From: Prevotella sp.
GTDB taxonomy: Bacteria; Bacteroidota; Bacteroidia; Bacteroidales; Bacteroidaceae
Direction of reading: 5' to 3'
DNA: 64,000 nt
Assembly: GCA_017417465.1 (NCBI GenBank)
Contig: JAFPZD010000200.1
Coordinates: 1-64,000 of the forward strand
A program made the position numbers and the translations under genes. Of this stretch, positions 16,800 through 25,180 are shown piece after piece (position 1 is the stretch's first letter; each line of letters begins with the position of its first letter). The notes beneath the pieces are model-generated. The model saw nothing but the letters and a program-made list of their open reading frames with translations. It had not been told where the DNA came from and ran no database searches.

Positions 16800-18740
16800 A
16801 TGAGAGCGCGTTTACTTTTCCTGCTTAGGACCTACGTTGTGACAGTGCTGCTGTTCATGGTCGCCAAGGTGGTGTTCATGCTGTGCAACAGCAGTGGACA
16901 TGGGGTGACGGCTGCCGACTACGTGCAGGTCATCGGTCATGGTCTGACGCTTGACCTCTCTACGGCACTCTACATACTCATCATTCCGTTCTTTGTTGCC
17001 TTGATGTCGGTATGGGTGCGCGTACCACAATGGGTGCTGCGCATCTACTTCGGTGTGGTCGCCGTGGCGTTGGCCCTGGCCTTCGTCGCCGACACGAGCC
17101 TCTATGCTTTCTGGGGCTTTAAGCTCGATGCCTCCTGTCTGCAGTACCTCGAACAGCCCGAGGGCATGACGCAGAGTGTCAGCCGCGGCTACCTATTGCT
17201 GCGCCTGCTGGCCATCATCATCGTTGCCATCGGCGTGTTCATGGCCTATACCTTCCGACGTCGAAAACCACGACGGTACAACAGGTCCCCACGCCGAAGG
17301 TACCTTCCGGCTGCCATTGCTGAGACGGTGTTCTACGTCCTGATGGTGCCCCTGATGGTCATTGGCATCCGTGGCGGCGTGCACGAGTCGACGACGAACA
17401 TCGGACAGGCCTACTTCTCGCAAAACCAGTTTCTGAACCACGCCGCCGTCAACCCCGTGTTCAGCTTCCTTTACTCACTGAGCCACCAGATGGGCGACAC
17501 GACGGGCTACGACTTCTTCGACGAGGCGACTTGCGAGCAGCTCATAGCCAACGTCTACACCACGGAGAGCCTGCTCACCGACACACTGCTCACCACACCT
17601 CGGCCCGACATCGTCGTCATTCTGATGGAGAGCGCCGGCGAAGCGTTTGCCAGCGCGATGCCCCATCTGCAACAACTCAAGCAGGAGGGTATCAACTTCT
17701 CACGCTGCTATGCCAACAGCTGGCGCACCGACCGTGGCACGGTGTGTGCACTGAGTGGCTACCCGTCGTTCCCTACCCTCTCAGTGATGAAGATGCCTGA
17801 GAAGAGTCGCACCCTGCCTGCCCTGGCACACACGCTGCAGGCCGAAGGCTACCAGACCAGCTACCTCTACGGCGGCGACATCAATTTCACCAACATGCGC
17901 TCGTACCTCATCTCAACGGGGTGGGAACATCTCACCAGCATGGACGACTTCACGGCCAGTGAACGGCGCTCAGCACAGTGGGGCGTACGCGATGACATCA
18001 CGTTCGCCGTGCTTTTCAGAGAAATTACCGGAGAGCCCGGAAAGTCCGGAAAGTCCGGAAAAGCCGGAGGATCCGGAAAAGCCGGAAAAACCGGAAAAAC
18101 CGGAAAGTCCGGAAAGCCCGGAAAGTCCGGAAAAACCGGAGAATCCGGGTTATCCGGAGAGCCGGGCCAGCATCACCTTTGGGGCTTCTCTACCCTTTCG
18201 AGCCACGAGCCCTGGGACGTGCCGCTGCGACGCCACCCTGATGCGATGCTCAACGCCTTTGCCTACCTCGACGACTGCTTAGGCACTTTTGTCGACAGTC
18301 TCCGAAAGAGTCCCCGCTGGGACAACCTGCTCATCGTGCTCACTGCCGACCACGGCATCAACTATCAGCACATCGACCAGTCGCGACCCTTAGAGAAGAA
18401 CCACATCCCCATGCTCTGGATAGGAGGTGCCGTCCGTGCACCACGCACCATCGACGTGCTCTGCAACCAGAGCGACCTCTGCGCCACGCTGTTAGGGCAG
18501 ATGGCCATGCCACACGCCGACTTCACATTCAGCCGCGACGTGCTCTCAGCCACCTATAGCTACCCAACAGCCGTTCACAACTACCACAATGCCCAGTGGA
18601 TAGCCGACTCCACGGGCCATGTGCTCTACGACTTCGATGCCCACCGCTACCTTGTCAACCAGAGTGCCGACTCCGTGCGCCTGCTGCAAGTGAGCAAGGC
18701 CATTCTCCAAACCACACTAACCAACCTCAAGCAACGATGA
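16800..18740 (+). CDS. LTA synthase family sulfatase/phosphoglycerol transferase with collagen-like insert
   Basis: A 646-residue membrane protein. Residues ~1-200 contain about five membrane helices, and the remainder is a periplasmic alkaline-phosphatase-superfamily domain. Visible active-site motifs are ILMESAGEAF, SWRTDRGT (Thr ~310, the likely nucleophile position in Bacteroidetes homologues), LYGGDINF and TADHG (~515). The family transfers phosphoglycerol or phosphoethanolamine onto glycolipids or LPS. The start MRARLLFLLRT is chosen because everything upstream in frame is an 8-bp repeat. Residues 411-455 are 15 Gly-X-Y triplets (GKSGKSGKAGGSGK...), inserted between FREI and the conserved FSTLSSHEPWDVP. 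This insert is exceptional for an enzyme of this family. The stop overlaps the next start (ATGA). Confidence 0.85.
   Translation: MRARLLFLLRTYVVTVLLFMVAKVVFMLCNSSGHGVTAADYVQVIGHGLTLDLSTALYILIIPFFVALMSVWVRVPQWVLRIYFGVVAVALALAFVADTSLYAFWGFKLDASCLQYLEQPEGMTQSVSRGYLLLRLLAIIIVAIGVFMAYTFRRRKPRRYNRSPRRRYLPAAIAETVFYVLMVPLMVIGIRGGVHESTTNIGQAYFSQNQFLNHAAVNPVFSFLYSLSHQMGDTTGYDFFDEATCEQLIANVYTTESLLTDTLLTTPRPDIVVILMESAGEAFASAMPHLQQLKQEGINFSRCYANSWRTDRGTVCALSGYPSFPTLSVMKMPEKSRTLPALAHTLQAEGYQTSYLYGGDINFTNMRSYLISTGWEHLTSMDDFTASERRSAQWGVRDDITFAVLFREITGEPGKSGKSGKAGGSGKAGKTGKTGKSGKPGKSGKTGESGLSGEPGQHHLWGFSTLSSHEPWDVPLRRHPDAMLNAFAYLDDCLGTFVDSLRKSPRWDNLLIVLTADHGINYQHIDQSRPLEKNHIPMLWIGGAVRAPRTIDVLCNQSDLCATLLGQMAMPHADFTFSRDVLSATYSYPTAVHNYHNAQWIADSTGHVLYDFDAHRYLVNQSADSVRLLQVSKAILQTTLTNLKQR
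18030..18164 (+). repeat. 9-bp coding repeat for collagen-like Gly-X-Y triplets
   Basis: Fifteen 9-bp units close to GGAAAGTCC run in frame through the sulfatase gene and encode GEP, GKS, GKA, GKT and similar triplets. Joined units create repeated TCCGGA palindromes. Read one frame over, the same DNA encodes PESPEKPE repeats. Confidence 0.95.
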
Positions 18741-19687
18741 TGAATACCCTCGCCTACTACCTCCTCTATGCATTCGCCTACACGCTGTCACTGCTACCAC
18801 TGCGTGTACTCTACGTCCTGTCAGACGGCATATACCCCATCCTTTATTATATAATAAGGTATAGACGTGGCGTTGTACGCCGTAACCTCACCACCTCCTT
18901 CCCCGACATGAGCGAGGCCGACATCAAGTCGACCGAACGGCAGTTCTACCATTGGCTGTGCGACTTTGGCGTCGAGACGCTGAAGCTGCTCTCCATCAGC
19001 GACAAGGGCCTGCTGAAACATGTGGAATATCATAACGTCGACCTTGTAGAGAAGATGATTGACGAAGGGCGTAACTGCTCAGTCATCTCAGGACACTACT
19101 GCAACTGGGAATGGTTCGCGGGCATGCCGTTGGCCATGAAGCGCCACCCGCAGGCTGTCGTCGGACTCATCTATCACCCCCTCTACAACGATGCCTTCGA
19201 CCGACTCTTCATCAACATTCGCTCGAGTCATGGCGGTGTCTGCATCCCCAAGAAGGACATTTTAAGGCGTCTGCTAGCCTATAAGCAGGAGGGGCGCCAC
19301 ACAGTGTTCGGCTATGCCAGCGACCAGTCGCCTCGTTGGCATAATATCCACCTGTGGTTGCCGTTCCTGAATCACGACACGCCAGTCTTTACAGGCGGTG
19401 AGCGCATTATGCGAAAGATGAACGATGCCGTCTTCTTTGTCGACATAAAGCGTCCGCGCCGTGGCTACTACACCTTCACGTACATACTCATCACCGCCGA
19501 GGCGGCCAAGGAAGAGGAGTTCGCCATCACCCGTCGCTCCTTTGAGATGCTGGAGGCCAACATCCGCAGGCAGCCCGCTTTCTACCTGTGGACCCACAAC
19601 CGCTGGAAGCGCACCCACGAGGAGTTCGATAGGCAGTATGTGATGGTGAACGGCAAGGCAATACCAAGAGAGAATTATAAAGGATGA
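18737..19687 (+). CDS. Lipid A biosynthesis acyltransferase (LpxL/HtrB family)
   Basis: A 316-residue inner-membrane acyltransferase expected to add a secondary fatty acyl chain to lipid A. It has an N-terminal membrane helix (LAYYLLYAFAYTLSLLPL) and the catalytic HX4E motif HYCNWE (~residue 119). Conserved blocks include FGYASDQSPRW and FYLWTHNRWKRT near the end. Start is the ATG that overlaps the stop of the sulfatase by 4 bp; a second ATG follows immediately. Length fits the family (~300). Its position between the exporter, the sulfatase and the Kdo-kinase-like gene fits lipid A assembly. Confidence 0.92.
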   Translation: MMNTLAYYLLYAFAYTLSLLPLRVLYVLSDGIYPILYYIIRYRRGVVRRNLTTSFPDMSEADIKSTERQFYHWLCDFGVETLKLLSISDKGLLKHVEYHNVDLVEKMIDEGRNCSVISGHYCNWEWFAGMPLAMKRHPQAVVGLIYHPLYNDAFDRLFINIRSSHGGVCIPKKDILRRLLAYKQEGRHTVFGYASDQSPRWHNIHLWLPFLNHDTPVFTGGERIMRKMNDAVFFVDIKRPRRGYYTFTYILITAEAAKEEEFAITRRSFEMLEANIRRQPAFYLWTHNRWKRTHEEFDRQYVMVNGKAIPRENYKG

Positions 19688-19731
19688 GTATAGAACCGAG
19701 AGGCTTCGCCTGGACGATTAGGAAGTAAGAA

Positions 19732-20493
19732 ATGAGCAGAAGCATTGACATCAATCCGAAGTACGAGCACCTCCGGGCGTTCATAGAGCGCATCCCCCTG
19801 ACGATGGAGCAAGAGGGAACGTATATCTATGGCGGCAGGCGAAACCTTATCGTGAAGATGACGACAACGGATGGCACGATACTCAATGTGAAACGCTTCC
19901 AACAGCCTCGCTGGCTGAACCGTCTTGTCTATTCCACAGGTATTCGACGGCCTAAGGGACGACGTGCCTTTAGCTATCCTGACGTCCTGCTGGCAAAAGG
20001 TATCGATACACCTGAGTCAGTGGCCTATATTGAAGACCGCAATGCGTTGGGACTGTTGGGACGGTGCTGGCTGGTCACCATTCAGTGTCCCTATTCGCAT
20101 CTGCTCTATGAGATGGGCGACGCTGCCCCAGAGGTCTATGAGCCCATGGCCAAGGCACTGGCACGCTTTGCTGCCCACATGCACGATCAGGAAGTGCTGC
20201 ATCTTGACTTCTCACCAGGTAATATCCTGTGGGACAGCAGGGATGGGCAGTATGCCTTCTCTATTGTCGATATCAACCGCATGCGTTTTGGCAATGTCTC
20301 AATGAGCGATGGTGCCAAGAGCTTCTCGCGCTTATGGGGTCCCAAGCGGTTCCTCCAATTATTAGTGGAGGAATATGCTCGTCTGCGCCACTTTGACCCG
20401 GAGGCTTGTGTGGCCATCACTATGAAGGAACGTGCCCGCTTCTGGACGCACTATCAGAAGAAACGTGAAATGGAATTCAACTTAGAACTATGA
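19732..20493 (+). CDS. Lipopolysaccharide kinase (Kdo/InaA-like)
   Basis: A 253-residue kinase-like protein. The N-terminal part binds nucleotide (YIYGGRRNLIVKM, then VKRF, with Lys as candidate ATP anchor). The catalytic loop reads HLDFSPGNILWD (~156-167) and the metal-binding segment VDINRMRF (~177-184) stands where kinases have DFG. This is the pattern of the WaaP/InaA/KdkA group that phosphorylates Kdo or heptose of the inner core. It sits in the LPS operon and its stop overlaps the LicD start by 4 bp. The exact sugar acceptor cannot be read from sequence. Confidence 0.82.
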   Translation: MSRSIDINPKYEHLRAFIERIPLTMEQEGTYIYGGRRNLIVKMTTTDGTILNVKRFQQPRWLNRLVYSTGIRRPKGRRAFSYPDVLLAKGIDTPESVAYIEDRNALGLLGRCWLVTIQCPYSHLLYEMGDAAPEVYEPMAKALARFAAHMHDQEVLHLDFSPGNILWDSRDGQYAFSIVDINRMRFGNVSMSDGAKSFSRLWGPKRFLQLLVEEYARLRHFDPEACVAITMKERARFWTHYQKKREMEFNLEL

Positions 20494-21329
20494 GACTATA
20501 CAACGAGACCAACTATGATATCCGTGTGCTCCAGCAGAAAATCATCGGCAACCTGGAGGCTGTAGACCGCGTCTGCCGTGAGCATGGGCTGCGCTATTAT
20601 CTCTGGGCAGGCACCATGCTTGGAGCTGTGCGCCATAAGGGCTTTATACCTTGGGACGACGATATGGACATCTGTATGCCACGTCCTGACTACGAGCAGC
20701 TTATCAGCCACTGGCGCGAGTGGTTGCCTCAGCCCTATGAGGTCATTGCCACTGAAAACGACCCCAACTATCCCTATCCGTTTGCCAAGATTGAGGATGC
20801 TTCGACCACAGTGCTCGAGCGTCCTGATTTCAAATTCCTTGAAGGGGTATATATTGACGTGTTCCCCATCGATGGCGTTCCTACTGACGAGAAAGAGCGC
20901 AAGAGTCATTTCAAGCGCTACAAGTTCTGGCGCCACCTGCTCTTCCTGCGTGGCCGCGACCCCTTCAAGCATGGACACGGCCCCCGTTCGTGGCTGCCTT
21001 GGCTGTTGCACAAGGCATTCTCCTTGGCTTGGCTGCAGCGCAAAGTACGCAGCTACATGGTGAAATACGACTATGAGCAGTCGGCCTATGTCTGTGACTA
21101 CGACGATGGTCTGCGAGGCTGTATAGAGAAACGGATCTTAGGCACTCCACAGCCCTATCCTTTTGAGGACAAACAGTTTATGGGCGTGGAGCACTACGAT
21201 GAATACCTCTCCAACAAATATGGAGAGTACATGCAGCTGCCTCCTGTGGAGAAGCAGATCCAGCACCACTTCTTCCGTCTGGACCTGAACCGTCCCTACA
21301 AGGAAACAACCATAAAAGAGATGTTATGA
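20490..21329 (+). CDS. LicD family phosphotransferase (first copy)
   Basis: A 279-residue LicD-type protein. The family uses CDP-choline-like donors, or related nucleotide-activated groups, to put phosphodiester substituents on glycans. Motifs: LRYYLWAGTMLGAVRHKGFIPWDDDMDICMPRPDYE (short block containing WDDDMD at ~54-60), then YIDVFPIDGVP and a basic C-terminal half. A clear paralogue lies on the opposite strand at 24289-25110 (shared GAVRHKGFIPWDDD, MPRPDYEQLI, YIDVFPIDG, DPYKHGHGP-like blocks). It overlaps the kinase before it and the GT9 after it by 4 bp each, so it is co-translated with LPS core genes. Confidence 0.88.
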   Translation: MRLYNETNYDIRVLQQKIIGNLEAVDRVCREHGLRYYLWAGTMLGAVRHKGFIPWDDDMDICMPRPDYEQLISHWREWLPQPYEVIATENDPNYPYPFAKIEDASTTVLERPDFKFLEGVYIDVFPIDGVPTDEKERKSHFKRYKFWRHLLFLRGRDPFKHGHGPRSWLPWLLHKAFSLAWLQRKVRSYMVKYDYEQSAYVCDYDDGLRGCIEKRILGTPQPYPFEDKQFMGVEHYDEYLSNKYGEYMQLPPVEKQIQHHFFRLDLNRPYKETTIKEML

Positions 21330-22330
21330 AGATACTCGTTGTCCGCTTCCGGCAGATGGGCGATGCCATCCTGGCCACACCGTTGCTCAGCACCCTGAGG
21401 CAGAACTTCCCTGATGCTGAGATTGACTTTGTGCTCAACGAGCGCATTGCTCCGCTCTTCGAGGGACATCCGGCCATTAGCCATATCATCACCTTCACTG
21501 ATCAGGAGCGGCACGCTTTCTTCACCTATACCGGAAAGGTTTGGCGAACGGTGCATCAGACGCATTACGATGCCATCATCGACATGCGTTCCACCGTTAA
21601 CACCATGCTCTTCGCCCTCTTCTCCCTGCGGAGCAAATGGCGTATCGGTATCAAGAAACCCTATACTTGGGGTATCTTCAACTATCGCTTTGAGGGGTGC
21701 GAGGACGATGAGAGCATGATAGACCACAACCTCAAGCTGGGCCAACCCCTGTCCACTCAAAAAGGAGAATGGACGAGCGACAGGAACCTCTCGTTGAGTA
21801 TTACTGAGAAAGAGAAACTTGACTTCCAACAGTATATGCAGCAACAGGGCATTGACTTCAGCCGTCCTGTACTGCTTGTCGGAGTGACGGCAAAATTGGT
21901 GCACAAGACCTGGTCTGAAGACAAGATGATTGAGACTTTGCGCCGCCTGATCGAGACTTATCCCCAATGGCAACTCATCTTCAACTATGCGCCTGGTCGT
22001 GAGGCCGAAAATGCCCGTCGCATCTACGAACAGCTGGGATGTCCCCCCAATGTGATGATGGATGTCGAAGCCAAAAGTCCGCGCCTGCTGGCTGCTATGG
22101 CCGCTAACTGTACTGCCTACTTCGGCAACGAGGGTGGTGCCCGTCACATTGTCCATGCGATGGGGCGTCCCTCGTTGGTTATCTGCTCGCCTGGCGCCAG
22201 CAAGACCACATGGTTGCCTCAGGATACCGATATCCAGGCTATCGGCATTGATGCTGCGAGCTATGACCTTATCACGGTAGATAAGGTGTGGCCAGAACTG
22301 CAACGCTTCTGCGAAGCAATAACGAAATAA
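21326..22330 (+). CDS. Glycosyltransferase family 9 (heptosyltransferase-like)
   Basis: A 334-residue GT-B enzyme. The start MKILVVRFRQMGDAILATPLL is the classic N terminus of ADP-heptose:LPS heptosyltransferases. The C-terminal half has the donor-site region GRPSLVICSPGASKTTWLPQ and an FGNEGGARHIVHAMG block. It would add a heptose or similar sugar to the LPS inner core in the cytoplasm. It overlaps licD by 4 bp and is followed 4 bp later by a GT2 gene. Confidence 0.9.
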   Translation: MKILVVRFRQMGDAILATPLLSTLRQNFPDAEIDFVLNERIAPLFEGHPAISHIITFTDQERHAFFTYTGKVWRTVHQTHYDAIIDMRSTVNTMLFALFSLRSKWRIGIKKPYTWGIFNYRFEGCEDDESMIDHNLKLGQPLSTQKGEWTSDRNLSLSITEKEKLDFQQYMQQQGIDFSRPVLLVGVTAKLVHKTWSEDKMIETLRRLIETYPQWQLIFNYAPGREAENARRIYEQLGCPPNVMMDVEAKSPRLLAAMAANCTAYFGNEGGARHIVHAMGRPSLVICSPGASKTTWLPQDTDIQAIGIDAASYDLITVDKVWPELQRFCEAITK

Positions 22331-22334
22331 GAGA

Positions 22335-23255
22335 ATGGTATCATTTGTCATTTTAAACTATAACAGCAGTGAGTTGGTCAGAAAGTGTGTGGCCAGTATC
22401 GAGGCGTATATGCCAGCCGATAGTTACGAGATGATTGTCGTTGATAATGGCAGTCGGCCTGATGAATATGCACGCTTAGACGGGCTGTCCTCGGTGAAAG
22501 ACCCTGAAAAGTCGAGGCTTCACATTGTCCGCAAAGAGGTGAACACAGGCTTCGGCACAGGCAACATGATTGGAGCCAGTGTGGCCCAAGGCGACTATCT
22601 CTGCTTCCTGAACAGCGACGTCTTCTTGGTCGAGGACTGTGTCACACCGCTGTGCCAGTATCTCGAAAGTCACACAGACGTGGGGTGCATTACGCCTGTG
22701 CAGCAGAAGACCAGTGGCCGTCGTTCGCGCTCTTTCCGTCATGACACGGGCATCTGGCACGAGTTGGTGGGCGACAGCATCCGCGAGCGTCTCTTCCCTA
22801 AAAAGTTTCCGCCTCGCGACAGCATTCTCAAAGAAAGCACGGAGCCTGTCAGCGTGATGCAGATTAACGGGTCGTTCATGCTCTTCCCTACGGAGAAGTT
22901 CTGGGCCATCGGAGGCTTCGACACCTCCATCTTCCTCTATTACGAGGAGTACGATCTGGCCCAGCGCCTACAGATGCACGGTTGGAAGCGTGTGGTACAC
23001 CCCCAGTACACCTTCCTACACGTGCACGATGCTTCCACGTCAGCCATGCGAAAGCTTGCACTGCGTGAGAACTACGTATCGAAAATCTATACTTACAAGA
23101 AATACCACGGCTTGCTGACCTCGTTCATCTATCAGGCCATCCTAACCCTGCAGCTGGTCTTCAAACCAAAGAAATGGTACATCCTGCCCACTGTGACCAG
23201 CAGACACGTGCTAGCACACTCTATGCGCCACCAAGCAGACGGGCATAAAGGCTGA
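22335..23255 (+). CDS. Glycosyltransferase family 2
   Basis: A 306-residue GT-A enzyme. It has the N-terminal nucleotide-sugar fold (VSFVILNYNSSELVRKCVASIE, then MIVVDNGS), a DXD-like LNSDVFL and a later YYEEYDLAQRLQMHGWK block, as in rhamnosyl- or related transferases for O-antigen or core. It is the last gene of the plus-strand envelope operon. Its 3' end overlaps the convergent GT4 gene by 35 bp, an unusually tight tail-to-tail arrangement with no terminator between. Confidence 0.88.
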   Translation: MVSFVILNYNSSELVRKCVASIEAYMPADSYEMIVVDNGSRPDEYARLDGLSSVKDPEKSRLHIVRKEVNTGFGTGNMIGASVAQGDYLCFLNSDVFLVEDCVTPLCQYLESHTDVGCITPVQQKTSGRRSRSFRHDTGIWHELVGDSIRERLFPKKFPPRDSILKESTEPVSVMQINGSFMLFPTEKFWAIGGFDTSIFLYYEEYDLAQRLQMHGWKRVVHPQYTFLHVHDASTSAMRKLALRENYVSKIYTYKKYHGLLTSFIYQAILTLQLVFKPKKWYILPTVTSRHVLAHSMRHQADGHKG

Positions 23256-24282
23256 CATACTGCTGGGTATAGCGCTCATAAGAGAAGCCCTGTGAATACT
23301 GCTGCGCAGCTGTGGCTGCCTCGCTGTCTTTCTGCCAGCCGGAAAGACCTTGTCTGACGGTGGCTGCCATAGCCTCAGGCGCATAGTCGTCGAAGTAAGT
23401 GGCATGGTTGCTGCATACCTCAGGCAGACTGCTGAAACGAGAAGAAAAAACCTTGCAACGGAAACGCATCGCCTCGAGGACGGGGATGCCGAAACCCTCT
23501 AAACGGCTGGGGAACAGGAAGGCTTGGGCATGAGCATAGAGCCAACGCTTCTCTTCGTCCTTGATTTTCCCTGTCATGATGACGCGTCCCTCACCCTGCT
23601 CACTGATAAGGTTTCGTAGCTCCTGAGCAAAGGCAAAGTGGTCATCGCCGCAGATGTAGAGCCGATGGTTAGGGAAGTGGTGCATCATGGGCACGAGGGT
23701 CTGAAAGTTCTTCTTCTTGCGTATTTGACCGATGGTAAAGAAGAAGGGCTCGCCGTCGCTTTGTACAAAGGCAGGCCGCTGTTGCAGTTCGTCCTCGTGA
23801 CTGGCAATGCCATTGTAGATGACATCAATGGGCTTGTCGGTTAAGCGTGGATAGTGTTCAAGCACATCATCCTTCACATAGTTCGAGATACACGTAAGGT
23901 AATCGCTGTGGCGCGTACGCCATCCCAGTTGCACCACGTGTCGCCAACGGTGCAGGCCGCTTTTCTCGCGCAAGAAGTTCAGGTCGTGCACAGTCAACAG
24001 TTGTATTGTCTTCTTGTCGCCGCCACGCAAGTGGAACTGCTGGTCGGTGGCGTGCCACAGGTCGATGTGCTTGCCCAGCCTTTTCAGGTCCTCTCGTTTG
24101 CAACTGCGACGAATGTAGTCGATATGCGTCCCAAACGTCCCTACAAGATGGTCGGGCACTATATATATAAGATGTATGTCGGGCACATCAGCCTTGGCCA
24201 GCAGTGGGGCGTAGTTGCGGGCAATCTCGCCAAAACCATTCAGGTCGGCCAAGTGTGAGAAATCTACAAGGACATTATACAT
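23221..24282 (-). CDS. Glycosyltransferase family 4 (GT1-type)
   Basis: A 353-residue GT-B enzyme. Starts MYNVLVDFSHLADLNGFGEIARNYA; the donor half has FTIGQIRKKKNFQTLVPMM and the FLFPSRLEGFGIPVLEAM signature with the EX7E-type glutamates. It probably extends an LPS or surface glycan. It is the last gene of a four-gene minus operon and starts 6 bp after the LicD stop. Confidence 0.88.
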   Translation of the reverse strand: MYNVLVDFSHLADLNGFGEIARNYAPLLAKADVPDIHLIYIVPDHLVGTFGTHIDYIRRSCKREDLKRLGKHIDLWHATDQQFHLRGGDKKTIQLLTVHDLNFLREKSGLHRWRHVVQLGWRTRHSDYLTCISNYVKDDVLEHYPRLTDKPIDVIYNGIASHEDELQQRPAFVQSDGEPFFFTIGQIRKKKNFQTLVPMMHHFPNHRLYICGDDHFAFAQELRNLISEQGEGRVIMTGKIKDEEKRWLYAHAQAFLFPSRLEGFGIPVLEAMRFRCKVFSSRFSSLPEVCSNHATYFDDYAPEAMAATVRQGLSGWQKDSEAATAAQQYSQGFSYERYTQQYVSLYARLLGGA

Positions 24283-24283
24283 A

Positions 24284-24299
24284 CTCCCCTAACTCCTTA
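24284..24299. repeat. Short GGAGTTAG-type repeat at the LicD stop
   Basis: Read on the minus strand, this is GTAAGGAGTTAGGGGA. It supplies the last two codons and the TAG stop of the LicD gene. It belongs to the same family as the spacers at 14814 and 25131. Confidence 0.6.
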
Positions 24300-25110
24300 C
24301 TTCTATCTCCTCCCTATACGGCTTTTCAAAGTCCAACACATGGAAGTTGTGTTGGCGTTGGTGGTCGCCGTCAGGTATGGTCATGTAGTCACCATATTTG
24401 TTGGTCAGATAAGCGTCATACTGCTCCACACCCAGCACCTTTTCGCCTTCGAAGTCGTAGGGTGTCGGTGTGCCGAGCACGCCCTTCGGCATTACGCCGT
24501 GCGAACCATCGTCGTAGTCAGCCACCAGCTGTGACTGCTCGTAGTCGTACTTCAGTAGCAGGCGGCGAATCTTCTGCTGAACGCCCGTCAGGCTGTAGAC
24601 CCTTCGACACAGCAGCGGCACCCACGACGAAGGCCCGTGCCCATGCTTGTAGGGATCGCGATGCAGCAGGTAGAGCACCCGCTTCAGATACTCATAATGT
24701 CCGAAATGGAGCTTACGGCGCCAGCCATTGGCAGGTGTGCCGTCGATGGGGAACACGTCGATATAGATGCCACCCAAGTAGCGCAGGTGCAGACGCTCGA
24801 TAAGCGTGGTAGAGGCATCCTGCACCTTGCCAAAGGGCAAGGGATACTGTGCATCGTTCTCGGCACAGACGAACTCGAAGGGCTGCAGCAACCATTCGCG
24901 GCTATGGGCAATCAGCTGTTCATAATCGGGGCGGGGCATCGCGATGTCGATATCATCGTCCCAAGGGATGAAACCCTTGTGACGCACGGCTCCAATCATC
25001 GTGCCCGCCCAGATATAGTAACGTAACTGGTGCTCACGGCAGGTCTTGTCAACAGCCATGAGGATACGCAAGATGCGTCGGTGAAGCAGCTCTACATCGT
25101 ATGTCGCCAT
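24289..25110 (-). CDS. LicD family phosphotransferase (second copy)
   Basis: A 273-residue paralogue of the LicD at 20490-21329. It keeps WAGTMIGAVRHKGFIPWDDDID, MPRPDYEQLI, DASTTLIER, YIDVFPIDG and KYDYEQSQ. It is encoded directly downstream of a LicC-like nucleotidyltransferase, which is the classic partner producing the CDP-activated donor. The two therefore probably activate and transfer a phospho-amino-alcohol group onto a glycan. Its C-terminal residues and stop codon lie in a GGAGTTAG repeat. Confidence 0.88.
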   Translation of the reverse strand: MATYDVELLHRRILRILMAVDKTCREHQLRYYIWAGTMIGAVRHKGFIPWDDDIDIAMPRPDYEQLIAHSREWLLQPFEFVCAENDAQYPLPFGKVQDASTTLIERLHLRYLGGIYIDVFPIDGTPANGWRRKLHFGHYEYLKRVLYLLHRDPYKHGHGPSSWVPLLCRRVYSLTGVQQKIRRLLLKYDYEQSQLVADYDDGSHGVMPKGVLGTPTPYDFEGEKVLGVEQYDAYLTNKYGDYMTIPDGDHQRQHNFHVLDFEKPYREEIEVRS

Positions 25111-25130
25111 AACAACTCCTAACTATAGTC

Positions 25131-25180
25131 CCCTAACTCCTCCTAACTCCCCTTAACTCCTCCTAACTCCCCCTAACTCA
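25131..25180. repeat. 10-bp tandem repeat spacer (cctaactcc type)
   Basis: Five 10-bp units (TCCTAACTCC and variants) lie head to tail, with looser copies back to 25114. On the minus strand they read GGAGTTAGGA. The C terminus (GGVRRS) and TAA stop of the nucleotidyltransferase gene are inside the repeat. Confidence 0.85.

Noticed and set aside
18596-18736. Longer N terminus for the LpxL-like protein
   Set aside because: The extension is an out-of-frame reading of the sulfatase end; the ATGA overlap start at 18737 gives the normal family start.
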